A stretch of 64,000 nucleotides of DNA from Aphanothece cf. minutissima CCALA 015 (GCA_003003925.1 PVWP01000004.1:186001-250000), one strand, 5' to 3'; numbered from the stretch's first letter, positions 41,128 to 50,881 are shown. Numbers and translations are program-made. Notes: generated by a model from the sequence alone, not told the origin.

Positions 41128-41931
41128 TCACGGGGGAGTCGAGAGGCTGCAGCGGCCCTCCAGGAGCATCAGATGGAGCAGCAGTTCGGCATACATGCGT
41201 TGCTGGGCGTAGGCCCAGCCGCGCCAGCCCTCCAGGAGCCCCCCCTTCCAGATCAGGCAGAACAGCAGGGCCGCCAAGGGGGCCAGGGGAGTGTGCTTGC
41301 GCAGCCGATCCGCCGGGGACAGCTGGCTGGAGGGGGTGGCCCGCAGCTTGGCCGCCTCGATCGCCAGGTAGGAGCCCTGGGAGGCCAGCCAGCGCTGCAG
41401 GGGTTTGCGGTCGTCGTGGAAGATCGGCTGCCGCAGCCGCCCGACGGGTCCCGACAGGACAATGCGGTGGCCGTGGCCGTCGTTGCGATAGCGGCCCAGT
41501 TCCGGGCGATAGAGGCTGGTGCGGGGGGGCAGCATGCCGCTGCGCAGGGGCCGGCCGCCGATGCAGTAGCGGAACGGGATGGCATAGCCCGCCATCGCGG
41601 AGGCCGCCGGATCCCTGATCACCGCCTGGATTTCAGCGGCCAGCGGCGGCGGGATCAGATAGTCCGCATCCAGGCTCAGCACCCAGGGGGAGGTGATCTG
41701 GTCGAGGCCGAAGTTGCACTGGTCGGCGAAGCTGTCGAAGGGCCGATGCAGCACCCGGACCGCCCCGTGGCCGGCGAGGATCGCGAGGGTGGCATCGCTG
41801 CTGCCGCTGTCGATCACCAGAATGGAATCCAGCCAGTCCAGGTGGGTGAGAGTGCGGCCGATGTTGGCCTCTTCGTTGTGGGTCAGGATCAGGGCGGTGA
41901 GGAGCGGCGCGGCGGGCTCGTTCCGACTCAT
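41128..41931 (-). CDS. GT2 family glycosyltransferase, WaaE/KdtX-like
   Basis: The ATG at 41931 gives 267 aa beginning with LLTALILTHNEEANIGRTL, followed by VIDSGSSDATLAI, FADQCNFGLDQI, LSLDADYLIPP (DxD) and YRNDGHGHRIVLSG. This is the short GT2 type typified by the LPS core WaaE enzymes. The C-terminal part is hydrophobic and amphipathic (LAPLAALLFCLIWKGGLLEG), suggesting membrane association. Its start overlaps the stop of the polymerase-like gene in an ATGA. Confidence 0.88.
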   Translation of the reverse strand: MSRNEPAAPLLTALILTHNEEANIGRTLTHLDWLDSILVIDSGSSDATLAILAGHGAVRVLHRPFDSFADQCNFGLDQITSPWVLSLDADYLIPPPLAAEIQAVIRDPAASAMAGYAIPFRYCIGGRPLRSGMLPPRTSLYRPELGRYRNDGHGHRIVLSGPVGRLRQPIFHDDRKPLQRWLASQGSYLAIEAAKLRATPSSQLSPADRLRKHTPLAPLAALLFCLIWKGGLLEGWRGWAYAQQRMYAELLLHLMLLEGRCSLSTPP

Positions 41932-43385
41932 GTCTGGGGCTGGGAGTGCTGCTCCAGGAGGATCTGCTGCCGGCGTCGCTGCTCCTGCCACAGCGCCCAC
42001 TGCTCCTGCTGCTGGGACACCAGGGTGGGAATGGCCAGGAAGGAGCCGAGGGACAGGCTCATCAGGATGAGCACGAAGGGGTCGCCGTAGAGCTGGGCCG
42101 CCGAGAAGAACGCCGGCACATTGGCCAGGGCGAAGGACATCAGCCCCATCAGCAGGGCCGAGGTGGACTGGGGCAGTTGCTTCAGCAGCCGGAAGTTGCG
42201 CAGCAGCACGAGGCCCAGCAGCACCAGGATCACCCCGAGCACCACCATGCCGGGGACCCCCAGTTCGAGGATGAGGCGGCCGCCGCCCCCCTCGGACACG
42301 AAGCCCACGCTCTGGATGGCATCGCGGGCCGCATTCCTCACCAGGCCCCCCGTGCTGGCCCCGGCACCCACCCCCATGCCGATGCCGTCGGAGATCTCGA
42401 TGGCCCGCAGGGTGGCGCCGATGCCCTGGGAATCGAAGCGCTCGACCAGATCCTGCTGGATGGTCAGGGAGCGGTTGGTGTACTCGCCGAAGTTCTCCCC
42501 CAGATTCTCGGAGAGGATGAAGGCATAGAGGGGGTAGGCGATCCCGGCCACGCCGAGCACGCTCGAGATCACCCGCTCCTTGGAGGCGGGGCTGGCCCGG
42601 CGGCTGAAGAGCAGCAGATAGACGGCGACGAAGGCCAGGATCAGCACCTGGGCCTTGCGCCGGCCGGTGAGGATCGTCAGGAAGGCGAAGCCCGCCGCCA
42701 GCAGCAGCAGCCCGAACTGGTTGGTGGGTTTCTGGCTGGCGATGCCCATCGAGGCGGCGATGCAGGCCGCCGCCGAGAGCTGCCAGGAGGCGATCTCACT
42801 GGTGCGCCAGAAGCCGGAGGCCCCCTGGGCGGAGAAGCCGTGGCGGAAGGTGATCAGCAGACCCTCGCCCACTTCCTGGAGGGTGGGATGGTCGACCCCC
42901 TGGAAGCTGAGATAGACGGTGAAGGCCATCACCGTCGAACCGATCAGGTAGAGCGTCAGCAGCCGCCTGAGGAACGGCAGGGAGCAGCCCACCTGGAAGC
43001 CCACCCAGAGGCCGAAGGCCGGGGCCAGATAGAAGGCGGCGCCGATGGCGGTGAGGCGGATGTCGGAGAAACGGGCGAAGCTGTTGAGGCTCTGCAGGGC
43101 GATCAGGGCGAAGTAGATCGTCACCCAGCCATCGAACTGCGGCACCGTCCAGAACATGGCCCGCAGGTTGAAGCGGCCCGCCCGCTCCAGCATCACCGCG
43201 CCGCACAGGGCAAAGCCGACCAGCACCAGGCCGACCATGTAGCCCGGCTGGTCCGGGGTGATCTTGCGCAGGGGATCCTGCACGAAGCCGATCAGCAGGG
43301 TCACCATCAGGCCCGCCCGCCAGTCGCCGTCGAGCAGCACGGCGGCCAGGGCGCCGAAGAGCACGATCAGCAGCAGGATGGTCAT
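41928..43385 (-). CDS. Wzy/O-antigen-ligase-like polymerase, integral membrane
   Basis: The 485-aa protein has about eleven TM segments and a large periplasmic loop (about residues 290-375: LGENFGEYTNRSLTIQQDLVERF, GMGVGAGASTGGLVRNAARD) placed between later TM helices, as in Wzy polymerases and WaaL ligases. LTGRRKAQVLILAF precedes that loop. Wzy proteins polymerise lipid-linked repeat units in the periplasm. Sequence cannot separate polymerase from ligase, but the Wzc and Wza partners in this locus favour polymerase. A C-terminal Gln-rich tail (QQQEQWALWQEQRRRQQ) is unusual. Confidence 0.78.
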   Translation of the reverse strand: MTILLLIVLFGALAAVLLDGDWRAGLMVTLLIGFVQDPLRKITPDQPGYMVGLVLVGFALCGAVMLERAGRFNLRAMFWTVPQFDGWVTIYFALIALQSLNSFARFSDIRLTAIGAAFYLAPAFGLWVGFQVGCSLPFLRRLLTLYLIGSTVMAFTVYLSFQGVDHPTLQEVGEGLLITFRHGFSAQGASGFWRTSEIASWQLSAAACIAASMGIASQKPTNQFGLLLLAAGFAFLTILTGRRKAQVLILAFVAVYLLLFSRRASPASKERVISSVLGVAGIAYPLYAFILSENLGENFGEYTNRSLTIQQDLVERFDSQGIGATLRAIEISDGIGMGVGAGASTGGLVRNAARDAIQSVGFVSEGGGGRLILELGVPGMVVLGVILVLLGLVLLRNFRLLKQLPQSTSALLMGLMSFALANVPAFFSAAQLYGDPFVLILMSLSLGSFLAIPTLVSQQQEQWALWQEQRRRQQILLEQHSQPQT

Positions 43386-44554
43386 CGGCCGGCGGAGGAG
43401 TTCAGCACCTGGCGGTAAGCGTCACGTAGCTGAAGGGCGATCGTGCTCCAGGAAAAATCCATCTGAGCCAGATTAAGGGCGGACGCCCGCATTGACAGGG
43501 TGGGCCGCTCCAGCGCGGTGGCCAGGGTGCGGGCGAGGGCTTCGGGGTCGCTGCCGCAGACCAGGCCGGCGCCGCAGCGCTCCACATCGGCGGCCACGGC
43601 CACCTCGGGGGACAGGATCACCGGGGTGCCGGCGGCGAGGGCCTCCACGGCGGCGATGCCGAAGTTCTCCGCCGCCGACGGCAGCACGTACCAGTCGGCC
43701 GTCTGCAGCGCCCGCCACTTGGCCTCCCCCTCCACGAACCCCAGCCAGCGGCAACGGGCCTCCAGGCCCAGCAGCCGGCTGCGCTCCTGCAGGCCGGCGA
43801 CGTAGCGCGGCTCCCCGTCGCCGGCGATGGCCAGCTCCCAGGGCGCCTCCGGCCGGTGCCGCTGCAGCAGGGCCAGGGCGTCCAGCAGGTTTTCCAGCCG
43901 CTTCTTGGGGTGCAGCCGGGACAGGAACAGAAAGCGGACCGGCGTGGTGCCGTCCCGGTCGCCCGCCGCCGCCGCCGCAGGGCCGCGCACCCCCAGGGGC
44001 AGCACCAGGGCGGGGGGAGCCAGGCCAAGGGCGGCGGCCTCGTCCCGCTCGGCGCCGGTGGTGAAGTGCAGGGCGGCCGCCCGCTGCAGGTTGCGCCGTT
44101 CGATCAGGCCCAGCATCAGCCGCTTGCGGCCGCGGCTCTGGGCCAGGCTCCACGGGCTCAGCTGGCCGATGCTGCGCAGGATGTAGGGAACGCCGGCCCA
44201 GCGGGCCTGGGCCATGGCGCTGGTGGAGGGGTAGGAGAACAGGGCATGGATGTGCAGCAGGTCGTAGTCCTTCAGGTGGCGGGCCAGCCAGAGACTGAGC
44301 CCGGGACTGATGGCGAACTCCCGCAGGGCGGCGACGGGCGGACTCCAGCGGGGAAAGGCCAGCACCGGCACCCCCCGGTGCTGCTGCCAGCGGCCGGTGA
44401 CCAGGTCGGGGTGCAGCCCCGGGCCGTGGTCGTTGGTGGTGAGGATGGCCGCGTCCACCTCCCGGAACCGCAGGGCCGCCACCATCTCGACCACGGCCCG
44501 GCTGGGGCCGCCCCGCAGCGGGCTGATCGAGGGGATGACATGAAGCACCCTCAT
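43382..44554 (-). CDS. GT4 family glycosyltransferase
   Basis: The 390-aa GT-B enzyme opens with RVLHVIPSISPLRGGPSRAVVEM, has HIHALFSYPSTSAMAQARWAGVPYILRSIGQL in the acceptor lobe and FLFLSRLHPKKRLENLLDAL, WELAIAGDGEP in the donor lobe. Its E-x7-E region is PSAAENFGIAAVEALAAGTPVIL. It sits between the polymerase and another transferase with 4-bp overlaps on both sides. Donor sugar unknown. Confidence 0.9.
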   Translation of the reverse strand: MRVLHVIPSISPLRGGPSRAVVEMVAALRFREVDAAILTTNDHGPGLHPDLVTGRWQQHRGVPVLAFPRWSPPVAALREFAISPGLSLWLARHLKDYDLLHIHALFSYPSTSAMAQARWAGVPYILRSIGQLSPWSLAQSRGRKRLMLGLIERRNLQRAAALHFTTGAERDEAAALGLAPPALVLPLGVRGPAAAAAGDRDGTTPVRFLFLSRLHPKKRLENLLDALALLQRHRPEAPWELAIAGDGEPRYVAGLQERSRLLGLEARCRWLGFVEGEAKWRALQTADWYVLPSAAENFGIAAVEALAAGTPVILSPEVAVAADVERCGAGLVCGSDPEALARTLATALERPTLSMRASALNLAQMDFSWSTIALQLRDAYRQVLNSSAGR

Positions 44555-45858
44555 GGCGCCGGGCGAATCGCCAGGAAATCGTCGAAGGCCGCCCCCCAGG
44601 CTCCTGCCACCGCCGGGGCGGCATAGGCGGCGATGGCGTCACGGTGGTGGCGATGGCGCTCCCGGAACCAGCCGCCCCGCTCCCGCAGGGCCACCAGGGC
44701 GTCGAAGATGGCCGCGCTGCTCTCGATGTCGCAGTAGATCCCCTTCTCCAGGCCTTCGACGATCGCCTGCAGCGGGTTGCCGGCCGGCCCGGCCACCAGC
44801 ACCGGCGTGCCATGGGGCAGGTATTCAAAGAACTTCGAGGGCAGGTTGTCGGTGTGGCGCGGGCCGATCAGCACCAGAAGGCCATCGGCGGCCTCCGCCA
44901 GCTGGTGGGAGCGTTCGTTGCTGACGGGGGCGTGGAGCGTGACGTCCTGGCGCAGGAGGGGGTCGCTGCGGATGGCCGCCCGGGCCGCTTCGTAGAGGTA
45001 GCCGTAGAGCAGGATCCGCAACCCGCCGTGGGCCTCGGCCCGCCAGCGCCGCACGGCCTCCAGCAGCGGCTCGATCGGCCGCCAGGGGCCCAGGTTGCCA
45101 GGGTGGAACAGCGTCAGCGGCGCCAGGGGTCGCGCCGGCGTCTCCCTGTCGGCCGGTCCGCCGCCCACGCCGGCAGGCGGGACCGCGGAAGCCTCACCGG
45201 GATCGAAGCAGTCCGGCAGGAACCGGGCGGGCGTGTCGCCCAGCAGCCCCTGCTCCCGGTAGCGCTCCAGGGTGAGGGGCGAGGCGAACACGGCTCCGGC
45301 GGCGGCGGCCAGCACGGCCCGCTGGCGCTCGGGGTGGGCCGGGTGGAAACGGCCCTTCTCCCGGTGGCCGAAGGGATCGTCGTAGATGGCGATGAAGGGC
45401 TTGCCGAGCTCGCCGGCCACCTCGAGGGCCACCTCGAGCACGCGGAAATCCGGGCAGATGCCGGCCACCGCATCAAAGGGAAGGCGCGCCGCCGTCTCCA
45501 GGGCGGTGGCCCGGAGGCCTTTGAGGGCATAGGTCTGGGGGTCGTGGCGCCCCAGCTGCTCCAGGCGCCGGTGGACCAGCTGGCGCAGGCCGAACCAGAG
45601 GTGGAGCGGCGAGCCGCGACGGCGCCGGTTCCTGCGGATGGCGCAGCGCTGGGAGCGGGACACCTGCCGGCTGTAGTGGCAGAAGCGTTCCTGCTCGGGG
45701 AAGGGTTCCGGGGTGACGGCATCGAGCCGGGGGTCAGGGCCGATGACGTGGAACTCCCAGCCGGCCGCCGGCAGATGGGGCAGGAGCTTGGCGTAGCGGC
45801 GGGCCTGGACGCCGCCGCCCCCCGGCGGCTGGAGGGAAAGGATCAGGGCCCTGGCCAT
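44551..45858 (-). CDS. GT4-like glycosyltransferase
   Basis: The 435-aa protein starts ALILSLQPPGGGGVQARRYAKLLPHL, the form seen in GT4-like sugar transferases, continues with LPFDAVAGICPDFRVLEVALEVAGELGKPFIAIYDDPF, and has a donor lobe with TLFHPGNLGPWRPIEPLLEAV, RILLYGYL and LPSKFFEYLPHGTPVLVAG. The usual E-x7-E is replaced by a KFFEYL-type sequence, as in divergent members. A Pro/Ala-rich insert at about residues 220-245 looks like a linker. One base separates it from the upstream two-domain transferase. Confidence 0.8.
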   Translation of the reverse strand: MARALILSLQPPGGGGVQARRYAKLLPHLPAAGWEFHVIGPDPRLDAVTPEPFPEQERFCHYSRQVSRSQRCAIRRNRRRRGSPLHLWFGLRQLVHRRLEQLGRHDPQTYALKGLRATALETAARLPFDAVAGICPDFRVLEVALEVAGELGKPFIAIYDDPFGHREKGRFHPAHPERQRAVLAAAAGAVFASPLTLERYREQGLLGDTPARFLPDCFDPGEASAVPPAGVGGGPADRETPARPLAPLTLFHPGNLGPWRPIEPLLEAVRRWRAEAHGGLRILLYGYLYEAARAAIRSDPLLRQDVTLHAPVSNERSHQLAEAADGLLVLIGPRHTDNLPSKFFEYLPHGTPVLVAGPAGNPLQAIVEGLEKGIYCDIESSAAIFDALVALRERGGWFRERHRHHRDAIAAYAAPAVAGAWGAAFDDFLAIRPAP

Positions 45859-45859
45859 C

Positions 45860-47923
45860 TCAGCGCCGCTCCAGCCGGGCCAGCCCCGCCAGGATCCCCT
45901 CGGCGGCGTTCCGCACGCTGAAGTGGCTGTTGACGCGCTCCCGGGCCGTCTGTCCCATGGCGGCGGCGGCGGCCGGATCGGCGGCCATCCGGCCCATGGC
46001 CGCGGCCAGGGCCACCGGCTGGCCGACGGGGCTCACCAGGCCCGTGCGGCCCTCCAGCACCAGATCCTCGGCGCAGCCCACCTGGTCGCTCACGATCGCC
46101 GGCAGCCCGCAGGCCATGGCCTCATTCACTACCAGCCCCCAGGTCTCGCCGTGGTCGGAGGGCAGCACCAGGGCGTCGGCCACCGCATAGGCCGAGGGCA
46201 TGGCCGACTGGTTCAGGAAGCCGGCGAAACTCACCGGCAGGGCGTGCTGGCGAGCCAGTTCCCGGCAGGCCTCCTCCAGGGGGCCGCTGCCCACGATCAG
46301 CAGATGCACCGGGTGGCCCAGGGGCTCCATCACCAGCAGCCGCAGCGCTTCAAGCAGGTCGAGGGGCCGTTTTTTGGACTGGAGCTTGCCGGCGAACAGG
46401 AAGCAGAAGGCCTCCCGGGGGACGGACCAGTCCTGGCGCAGCGCGTCCCGGTGGGGGCGCAGGGCCGCGGCCCGCTCCGCGAAGTAGGCGTTGTCGACGA
46501 AGTGGGGCGAGGGCACTAGCCGGCTCTGGGGCACACCGAACTGGCGGTACCAGCGGGCATTGGCCGTGCCCACCGGAAGGCCCACCGACACCCCCCGGAA
46601 CAGCAGCCAATAGGTGAGGTTCAGGGGCCAGGGCCTGGGACGGAAGGCGTTGGAATCCATCCGCAGCAGCACCGGCAGGCCCTGCAGCCGGGCGGCGATG
46701 AACAGCTGCACCATGCCCAGGAAGTGCCAGCCGGTGAGCAGCAGGGCATCGGGGCGCTGCCGGGCCGGGCCGAAGCCCAGCTCCTTCAGGGGCCGGGCCA
46801 GCCAGACGCCCCGGTAGCCGGAGGTGATGCCGCGGCCCCGGCCACTGGCGGCCCGGTGCCAGGGGTAGCCCTCCAGCAGCGGCACGTCCCACTCGAAGGC
46901 GACGCCGAAACCCAGCCCCTGGGTGCGGGCGTCCGGAAGGGTGAGATAGAGCACATCCGTGGCCACACCGGGGGCGGCGGCCAGGGCCTGAAACAGGGGC
47001 GTCTGGTACTGGACCGGGTGGCTGCCGGCGATCAGCAGCCGCCGGCGGCGGGTGGGCAGCAGGGCCGGCCCCCTGCGCTGCAGCCGCAGGGCCCAGAGCA
47101 GGCCGCGCCCTTCGGCGATCAGGGTGGGGGGGATCCACCAGGGATGGCGCAGGTGGTGGCGACTGCGCACCGACCCCAGCCAGCCGCCCAGGCAGCCCGC
47201 CAGGGCCGCCGGCAGGGGCTGGGTGCGCAGCTGGAAGTAGTACCGGCCCACGGCGTGGTCGGGCTTCACCGTGGTGAGGTGCTTGCCGTAGCTGCGGGTG
47301 CCGCCCCGCTCGGCCCGGAGGTGGTGGATCAGGGCACCCGGCACGTACTGGATCGGATGGCCGGCCTGGCGCCAGCGGAAGGCGAATTCCGCCTCGAAGC
47401 GGTAGGCCACCCGCACGAAATTCTGGTCGAAGCCCCCCAGATCCAGGGCCAGCTGCCGGGGGATGGCCACGTTGCCCCCCATGAATTCCGCCACGGAGCG
47501 GGGCCGCAGGCTGTTGAACAGGAAGGGCCCGTCCTCCGGATCGCTCTCGCCCCCGTGCCAGGGCTGCAGCACCCGCCCGGCCAGCATGGCGTCGGGGTCA
47601 GCGGCACCGGCCCGTTCGTGGGCGTTGAGCAGCTCCGGGTCCGGCAGGATGTCATCGTCGAGGAACAGCACCCGATCGCCGCGGGCCTCCTGCAGGGCCA
47701 CGTTCATGGCGCCGGTGATCGAGGGGGTCGGCAGCCGCAGCCACCGGATCCGTCCCTCCGCCTGCCAGGCCGCCAGCCGGGCCTCGCTGTCGGGGTCGTG
47801 GCGGGGCGTCTGGTCGACCACCAGCAGCTCGAAGGGGGGCGGATCCAGCGCCAGCAGGGCGGCGACGCTGTCGATCAGCACCTGATCGCGGCCGAAGGTG
47901 GGAATGGCGACGCTGAGGGTCAT
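45860..47923 (-). CDS. two-domain glycosyltransferase, GT2 fused to GT4
   Basis: The 687-aa protein joins two enzymes. Residues about 1-265 are GT2: SVAIPTFGRDQVLIDSVAAL, LLVVDQTPRHD, FLDDDILPDPELLNAH (DxD) and GGFDQNFVRVAYRFEAEFAFR. Residues about 285-687 are GT4-like: LLIAGSHPVQYQTPLFQAL, LLLTGWHFLGMVQLFIA, FLFAGKLQSKKRPLDLLEAL, VHLLIVGSGPLEEAC, LPSDHGETWGLVVNEAMACGLPAIVSD and CAEDLVLEGRTGLV. It may add two successive sugars. No frame break or internal start separates the halves. Confidence 0.9.
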   Translation of the reverse strand: MTLSVAIPTFGRDQVLIDSVAALLALDPPPFELLVVDQTPRHDPDSEARLAAWQAEGRIRWLRLPTPSITGAMNVALQEARGDRVLFLDDDILPDPELLNAHERAGAADPDAMLAGRVLQPWHGGESDPEDGPFLFNSLRPRSVAEFMGGNVAIPRQLALDLGGFDQNFVRVAYRFEAEFAFRWRQAGHPIQYVPGALIHHLRAERGGTRSYGKHLTTVKPDHAVGRYYFQLRTQPLPAALAGCLGGWLGSVRSRHHLRHPWWIPPTLIAEGRGLLWALRLQRRGPALLPTRRRRLLIAGSHPVQYQTPLFQALAAAPGVATDVLYLTLPDARTQGLGFGVAFEWDVPLLEGYPWHRAASGRGRGITSGYRGVWLARPLKELGFGPARQRPDALLLTGWHFLGMVQLFIAARLQGLPVLLRMDSNAFRPRPWPLNLTYWLLFRGVSVGLPVGTANARWYRQFGVPQSRLVPSPHFVDNAYFAERAAALRPHRDALRQDWSVPREAFCFLFAGKLQSKKRPLDLLEALRLLVMEPLGHPVHLLIVGSGPLEEACRELARQHALPVSFAGFLNQSAMPSAYAVADALVLPSDHGETWGLVVNEAMACGLPAIVSDQVGCAEDLVLEGRTGLVSPVGQPVALAAAMGRMAADPAAAAAMGQTARERVNSHFSVRNAAEGILAGLARLERR

Positions 47924-48855
47924 GGCAGGGTGGCCAGCTTGAGCCGGGCCTTGAGGTGCCAGGGGTTGAGGGCCAGGGCCTGGCGCAGGTAGCGGCGGGC
48001 CAGGTCCGGGTGCTCACGGATGAGGCAGGCGCCGATGAAGTAGGCCCCATCGGCCTGGCGGCGGGGGTCGGGCAGCGAGCCGCGGCAGTGCTGGCTCAGC
48101 GCCTCGGCCTCGGCCAGCACGGGACCCTCCTCCCGGCCTGATCGTCGCGCCTCGGTGGCCGCCACGATCAGACCATGGAACGCGTCCTGTTCCCGGCGCC
48201 GGGAGCCGCTGATCGATCCAGGGGAGAGGGTGGCCTCGTAGAGCACCTCCGGCACCACCAGGTGCTTGCCGAGTTCCACCATGCGGCTCCAGAGATCGAT
48301 GTCCTGGGCGAAATAGAACATCGGCCGATAGCCCCCGGCGCGCTCGTAGGCGCTGCGGCGCATCATCACCGAGCCGTGGATGGCGGGCCCGGTGAGACCA
48401 TCGGCCAGCTCCGCGGGCTCCGGCGCGTTGACCCGCACCGTGGCCCCCTCCGGCACCACCAGGCGCACGTGGGTGGAGCAGAGGCTGGCGTCGGGATGCT
48501 CCTCCAGGCAGCGCAGCTGCCGCTGCAGCCGGCCCGGCAGGGAGAGGTCACCGGCGTCCTGGCGGGCGATGAACTGGCCGCGTGCCAGCTGGCAGCCCTC
48601 GATCAGGGAGCGGGTGAGGCCCCGTCCCGGCCGATCCAGCACCCGCAGCCGCGGCTCGGCGGCGGCCCGGGCGGCGAGCAGGGCGCCGGTGTTGTCACTG
48701 GAGCCGTCGTTGATCACCACGATCTCCAGCTCCACCCCCTCCTGGCCGGTCAGGGAATCGAGGGTCGCGGCGAGGGTGGCGGCGCCATTGCGAACCCCCA
48801 TCACCACCGACACCTGCGGGGCCGTGCCGGATTCGTGCTCCACAGGCTCGTGCAT
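47920..48855 (-). CDS. GT2 family glycosyltransferase with C-terminal helical extension
   Basis: The 311-aa enzyme has VSVVMGVRNGAATLAATLDSL, IVVINDGSSDNTGALLAAR, GQFIARQDAGDLSLPGRL and later YFAQDIDLWSRMVE. The last 60-70 residues (GAYFIGACLIREHPDLARRYLRQALALNPWHLKARLKLA) look like a single TPR-like repeat. I used the ATG at 48855; a GTG directly before it at 48858 is equally possible. Upstream a single base separates it from the two-domain GT2 gene, and its stop overlaps the GT2-GT4 gene. Confidence 0.88.
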   Translation of the reverse strand: MHEPVEHESGTAPQVSVVMGVRNGAATLAATLDSLTGQEGVELEIVVINDGSSDNTGALLAARAAAEPRLRVLDRPGRGLTRSLIEGCQLARGQFIARQDAGDLSLPGRLQRQLRCLEEHPDASLCSTHVRLVVPEGATVRVNAPEPAELADGLTGPAIHGSVMMRRSAYERAGGYRPMFYFAQDIDLWSRMVELGKHLVVPEVLYEATLSPGSISGSRRREQDAFHGLIVAATEARRSGREEGPVLAEAEALSQHCRGSLPDPRRQADGAYFIGACLIREHPDLARRYLRQALALNPWHLKARLKLATLP

Positions 48856-48859
48856 CACC

Positions 48860-50881
48860 TCAGGTCATGTTCCCCCCTGGGCGGGGTCCTGGCCGCAGCC
48901 GTGTCCGGACTCCCATGCTCAGCCGGGCCGCCCGGCCCCAGCCCAGGGCCGCGGCGAGCAGGCCGTAGAGGAGGAACTCCAGCTGCCGTCGCGGCTGCCG
49001 GGCCCCGTGGCGCCGGGCCAGCCGGAACAGCCGGCGGGCGGCCTGCTCGGCGCCGGCGGCACCGCACTGGCGGCTGAGCAGGAAGGCGGAGCGGGAGAAG
49101 CGCGCCATTTCGGGGCCGCCGGGGTCGACGCCGGCGGCCAGGGCACTGCGCAGCAGCGACTCCTGGGCGCGGGAGCGGTCCACCAGCTTGCGGGGGTCCA
49201 GGTGGCCCCGGTCGCTGAGGTGGTCGTCGCCCATATGGATCCGCCGCACCGACACCGGCGTCGGCACCCAGACCAGGGGAGTGCCGGTCGCCCCGGCCCG
49301 GCCGTCGTACTCCCAGTCCTCCTCGTTGATCCAGGGCTGCCAGGGGCCGATGCGGTCGAGCAGGTCGCGTCGGTAAAGGGGACAGCTGGTGGTCCACCAG
49401 CGCTCCAGCAGCAGCCGGGGGAACAGCCGCTCCAGGGGGATCCCGGTGGCCCGCATCGGGCCGCACCGTTCGACGGGCCGCCGGGAGTGGTCCTCCTCCA
49501 GGCTGGGGCCGTAGGCGATCCCGGCTCCGGGGGAGCGCCGCAGGGCGTCCACCTGGGCGCTGAACTTGCCGGGCAGCAACAGGTCGTCGCTGTCGAGGTA
49601 CTGGACGAACTCTCCGCGGCTCTGGTCCAGGCCCCGCTGGCGGGCGGCGCCGGGACCGCGGTTGGGCTGGTGGATCACCCGGATGGTCTGCGGATGGTCG
49701 GCGGCCAGCCCGTCGGCCACGGCGCCGGTGTCGTCGCTGGACCCGTCGTCGACGATGACGATCTCGATCGGCCGGTGGTCCTGCTCGAGCACGCTGGCCA
49801 CCGCTGCGCGCAGCAGGCCGGCACGGTTGTGGACCGGGATGATCGTGCTGACCAGGCCGGGGACCGGGGCGGGCCGCAGGGCGGCGATGCGCTCGAGGGC
49901 GGGGCGCCGCATCACGGCCCGGGCCCGTTCCAGGTTGGGGTTGTCGGTCCGGTGCTTGAGGGGCTGGCCCCGGTGCCAGAGGTGCACGATCGGCTCGTAG
50001 CCCCAGATCCAGGTGGGCCGGGTGAGGCAGCGGTCCCAGAATTCGTTGTCCTCCCCGCCCCAGCCGACGAAGCCCTCATCCATCCCACCGATGGCGGCGT
50101 AGGCCTCGGCGGTGATCGCCATCGAGCCGCCGGCCTCCAGGTTCTGCACGATCGCTTCCGCCGGCCTGGCGTCATAGGCGCCCGAGCCGGCCAGCACCGC
50201 CGCGCTGTGGGTCTCATCGAGGTAGAAGACGAACCGCTTCGGGTTCACCACCGCGTAGCCCCGGCTGATCCGCTCCAGCAGGCGGCGGGCATAGCCGGTG
50301 GGCACGAGCATGTCGTTGTCGTGCAGCAGCAGTACCGGGGCCTGGGCCTCGCGGGCGCCGAGGTTGAAGGTGTGGGAGCGGTTGTAGGGGGCGGTCGGAT
50401 CCGGCAGGGGGCCGTGGATGTGGCGCACCCAGCCCGGCAGTCGGTCGGCGATGCGGGGCTCGCTGTCCTGTTCGATCACCAGGCATTCGAGCCGGACGCC
50501 CTCCTGGGCGGCGAGGGATTCGAGGGTCGCCAGCAGCAGGGGCAGCCGCTCGGTGCCCCGGTGGCCGATCAGCACGCTCACCTCCGGTGGCCCAGCGGCC
50601 CAGCCGGGGGTGGGCCGGCGCCGGATCGGTGCCGCCGCCAGGCAGCGGCGCAGCAGGCGCCGGCCGAGCTCCGGCTGGATGGCCGGCGCGTGCAGGCGGG
50701 AGGTGTAGCGCCACAGACAGGCCTGACCGAAGCCATCGGGGGCGGCCTCCAGCCGCTCGCGGCGGTTGGCGATCCCGAGCTGGGCCGGTGCCGGACGGCG
50801 CAGCAGCCACTCGTAGCGGAGCCGGTCCTTCAGCCACACCCCCAGCCGCTCCCGCCGGGTGGGCCCCGCCGCCTCAGCCAT
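48860..50881 (-). CDS. two-domain GT2-GT2 glycosyltransferase
   Basis: The ATG at 50881 gives 673 aa with two GT2 units. The first (about residues 95-335) has VSVLIGHRGTERLPLLLATLESLAAQ, ECLVIEQDSEP, LLLHDNDMLVPTGYARRLL and MDEGFVGWGGEDNEFWDRCL, the E/D motif of galactosyltransferase-like GT2. The second (about 350-560) has VSTIIPVHNRAGLLRAAVASVL, IVIVDDGSSDDTGAVADGL, GPGAARQRGLDQSRGEFVQYLDSDDLLLP and INEEDWEYDGR. A helical C-terminus follows. Bimodular enzymes of this kind often alternate two sugars or polymerise. The start overlaps the upstream GT4 stop by 8 bp. Confidence 0.9.
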   Translation of the reverse strand: MAEAAGPTRRERLGVWLKDRLRYEWLLRRPAPAQLGIANRRERLEAAPDGFGQACLWRYTSRLHAPAIQPELGRRLLRRCLAAAPIRRRPTPGWAAGPPEVSVLIGHRGTERLPLLLATLESLAAQEGVRLECLVIEQDSEPRIADRLPGWVRHIHGPLPDPTAPYNRSHTFNLGAREAQAPVLLLHDNDMLVPTGYARRLLERISRGYAVVNPKRFVFYLDETHSAAVLAGSGAYDARPAEAIVQNLEAGGSMAITAEAYAAIGGMDEGFVGWGGEDNEFWDRCLTRPTWIWGYEPIVHLWHRGQPLKHRTDNPNLERARAVMRRPALERIAALRPAPVPGLVSTIIPVHNRAGLLRAAVASVLEQDHRPIEIVIVDDGSSDDTGAVADGLAADHPQTIRVIHQPNRGPGAARQRGLDQSRGEFVQYLDSDDLLLPGKFSAQVDALRRSPGAGIAYGPSLEEDHSRRPVERCGPMRATGIPLERLFPRLLLERWWTTSCPLYRRDLLDRIGPWQPWINEEDWEYDGRAGATGTPLVWVPTPVSVRRIHMGDDHLSDRGHLDPRKLVDRSRAQESLLRSALAAGVDPGGPEMARFSRSAFLLSRQCGAAGAEQAARRLFRLARRHGARQPRRQLEFLLYGLLAAALGWGRAARLSMGVRTRLRPGPRPGGNMT

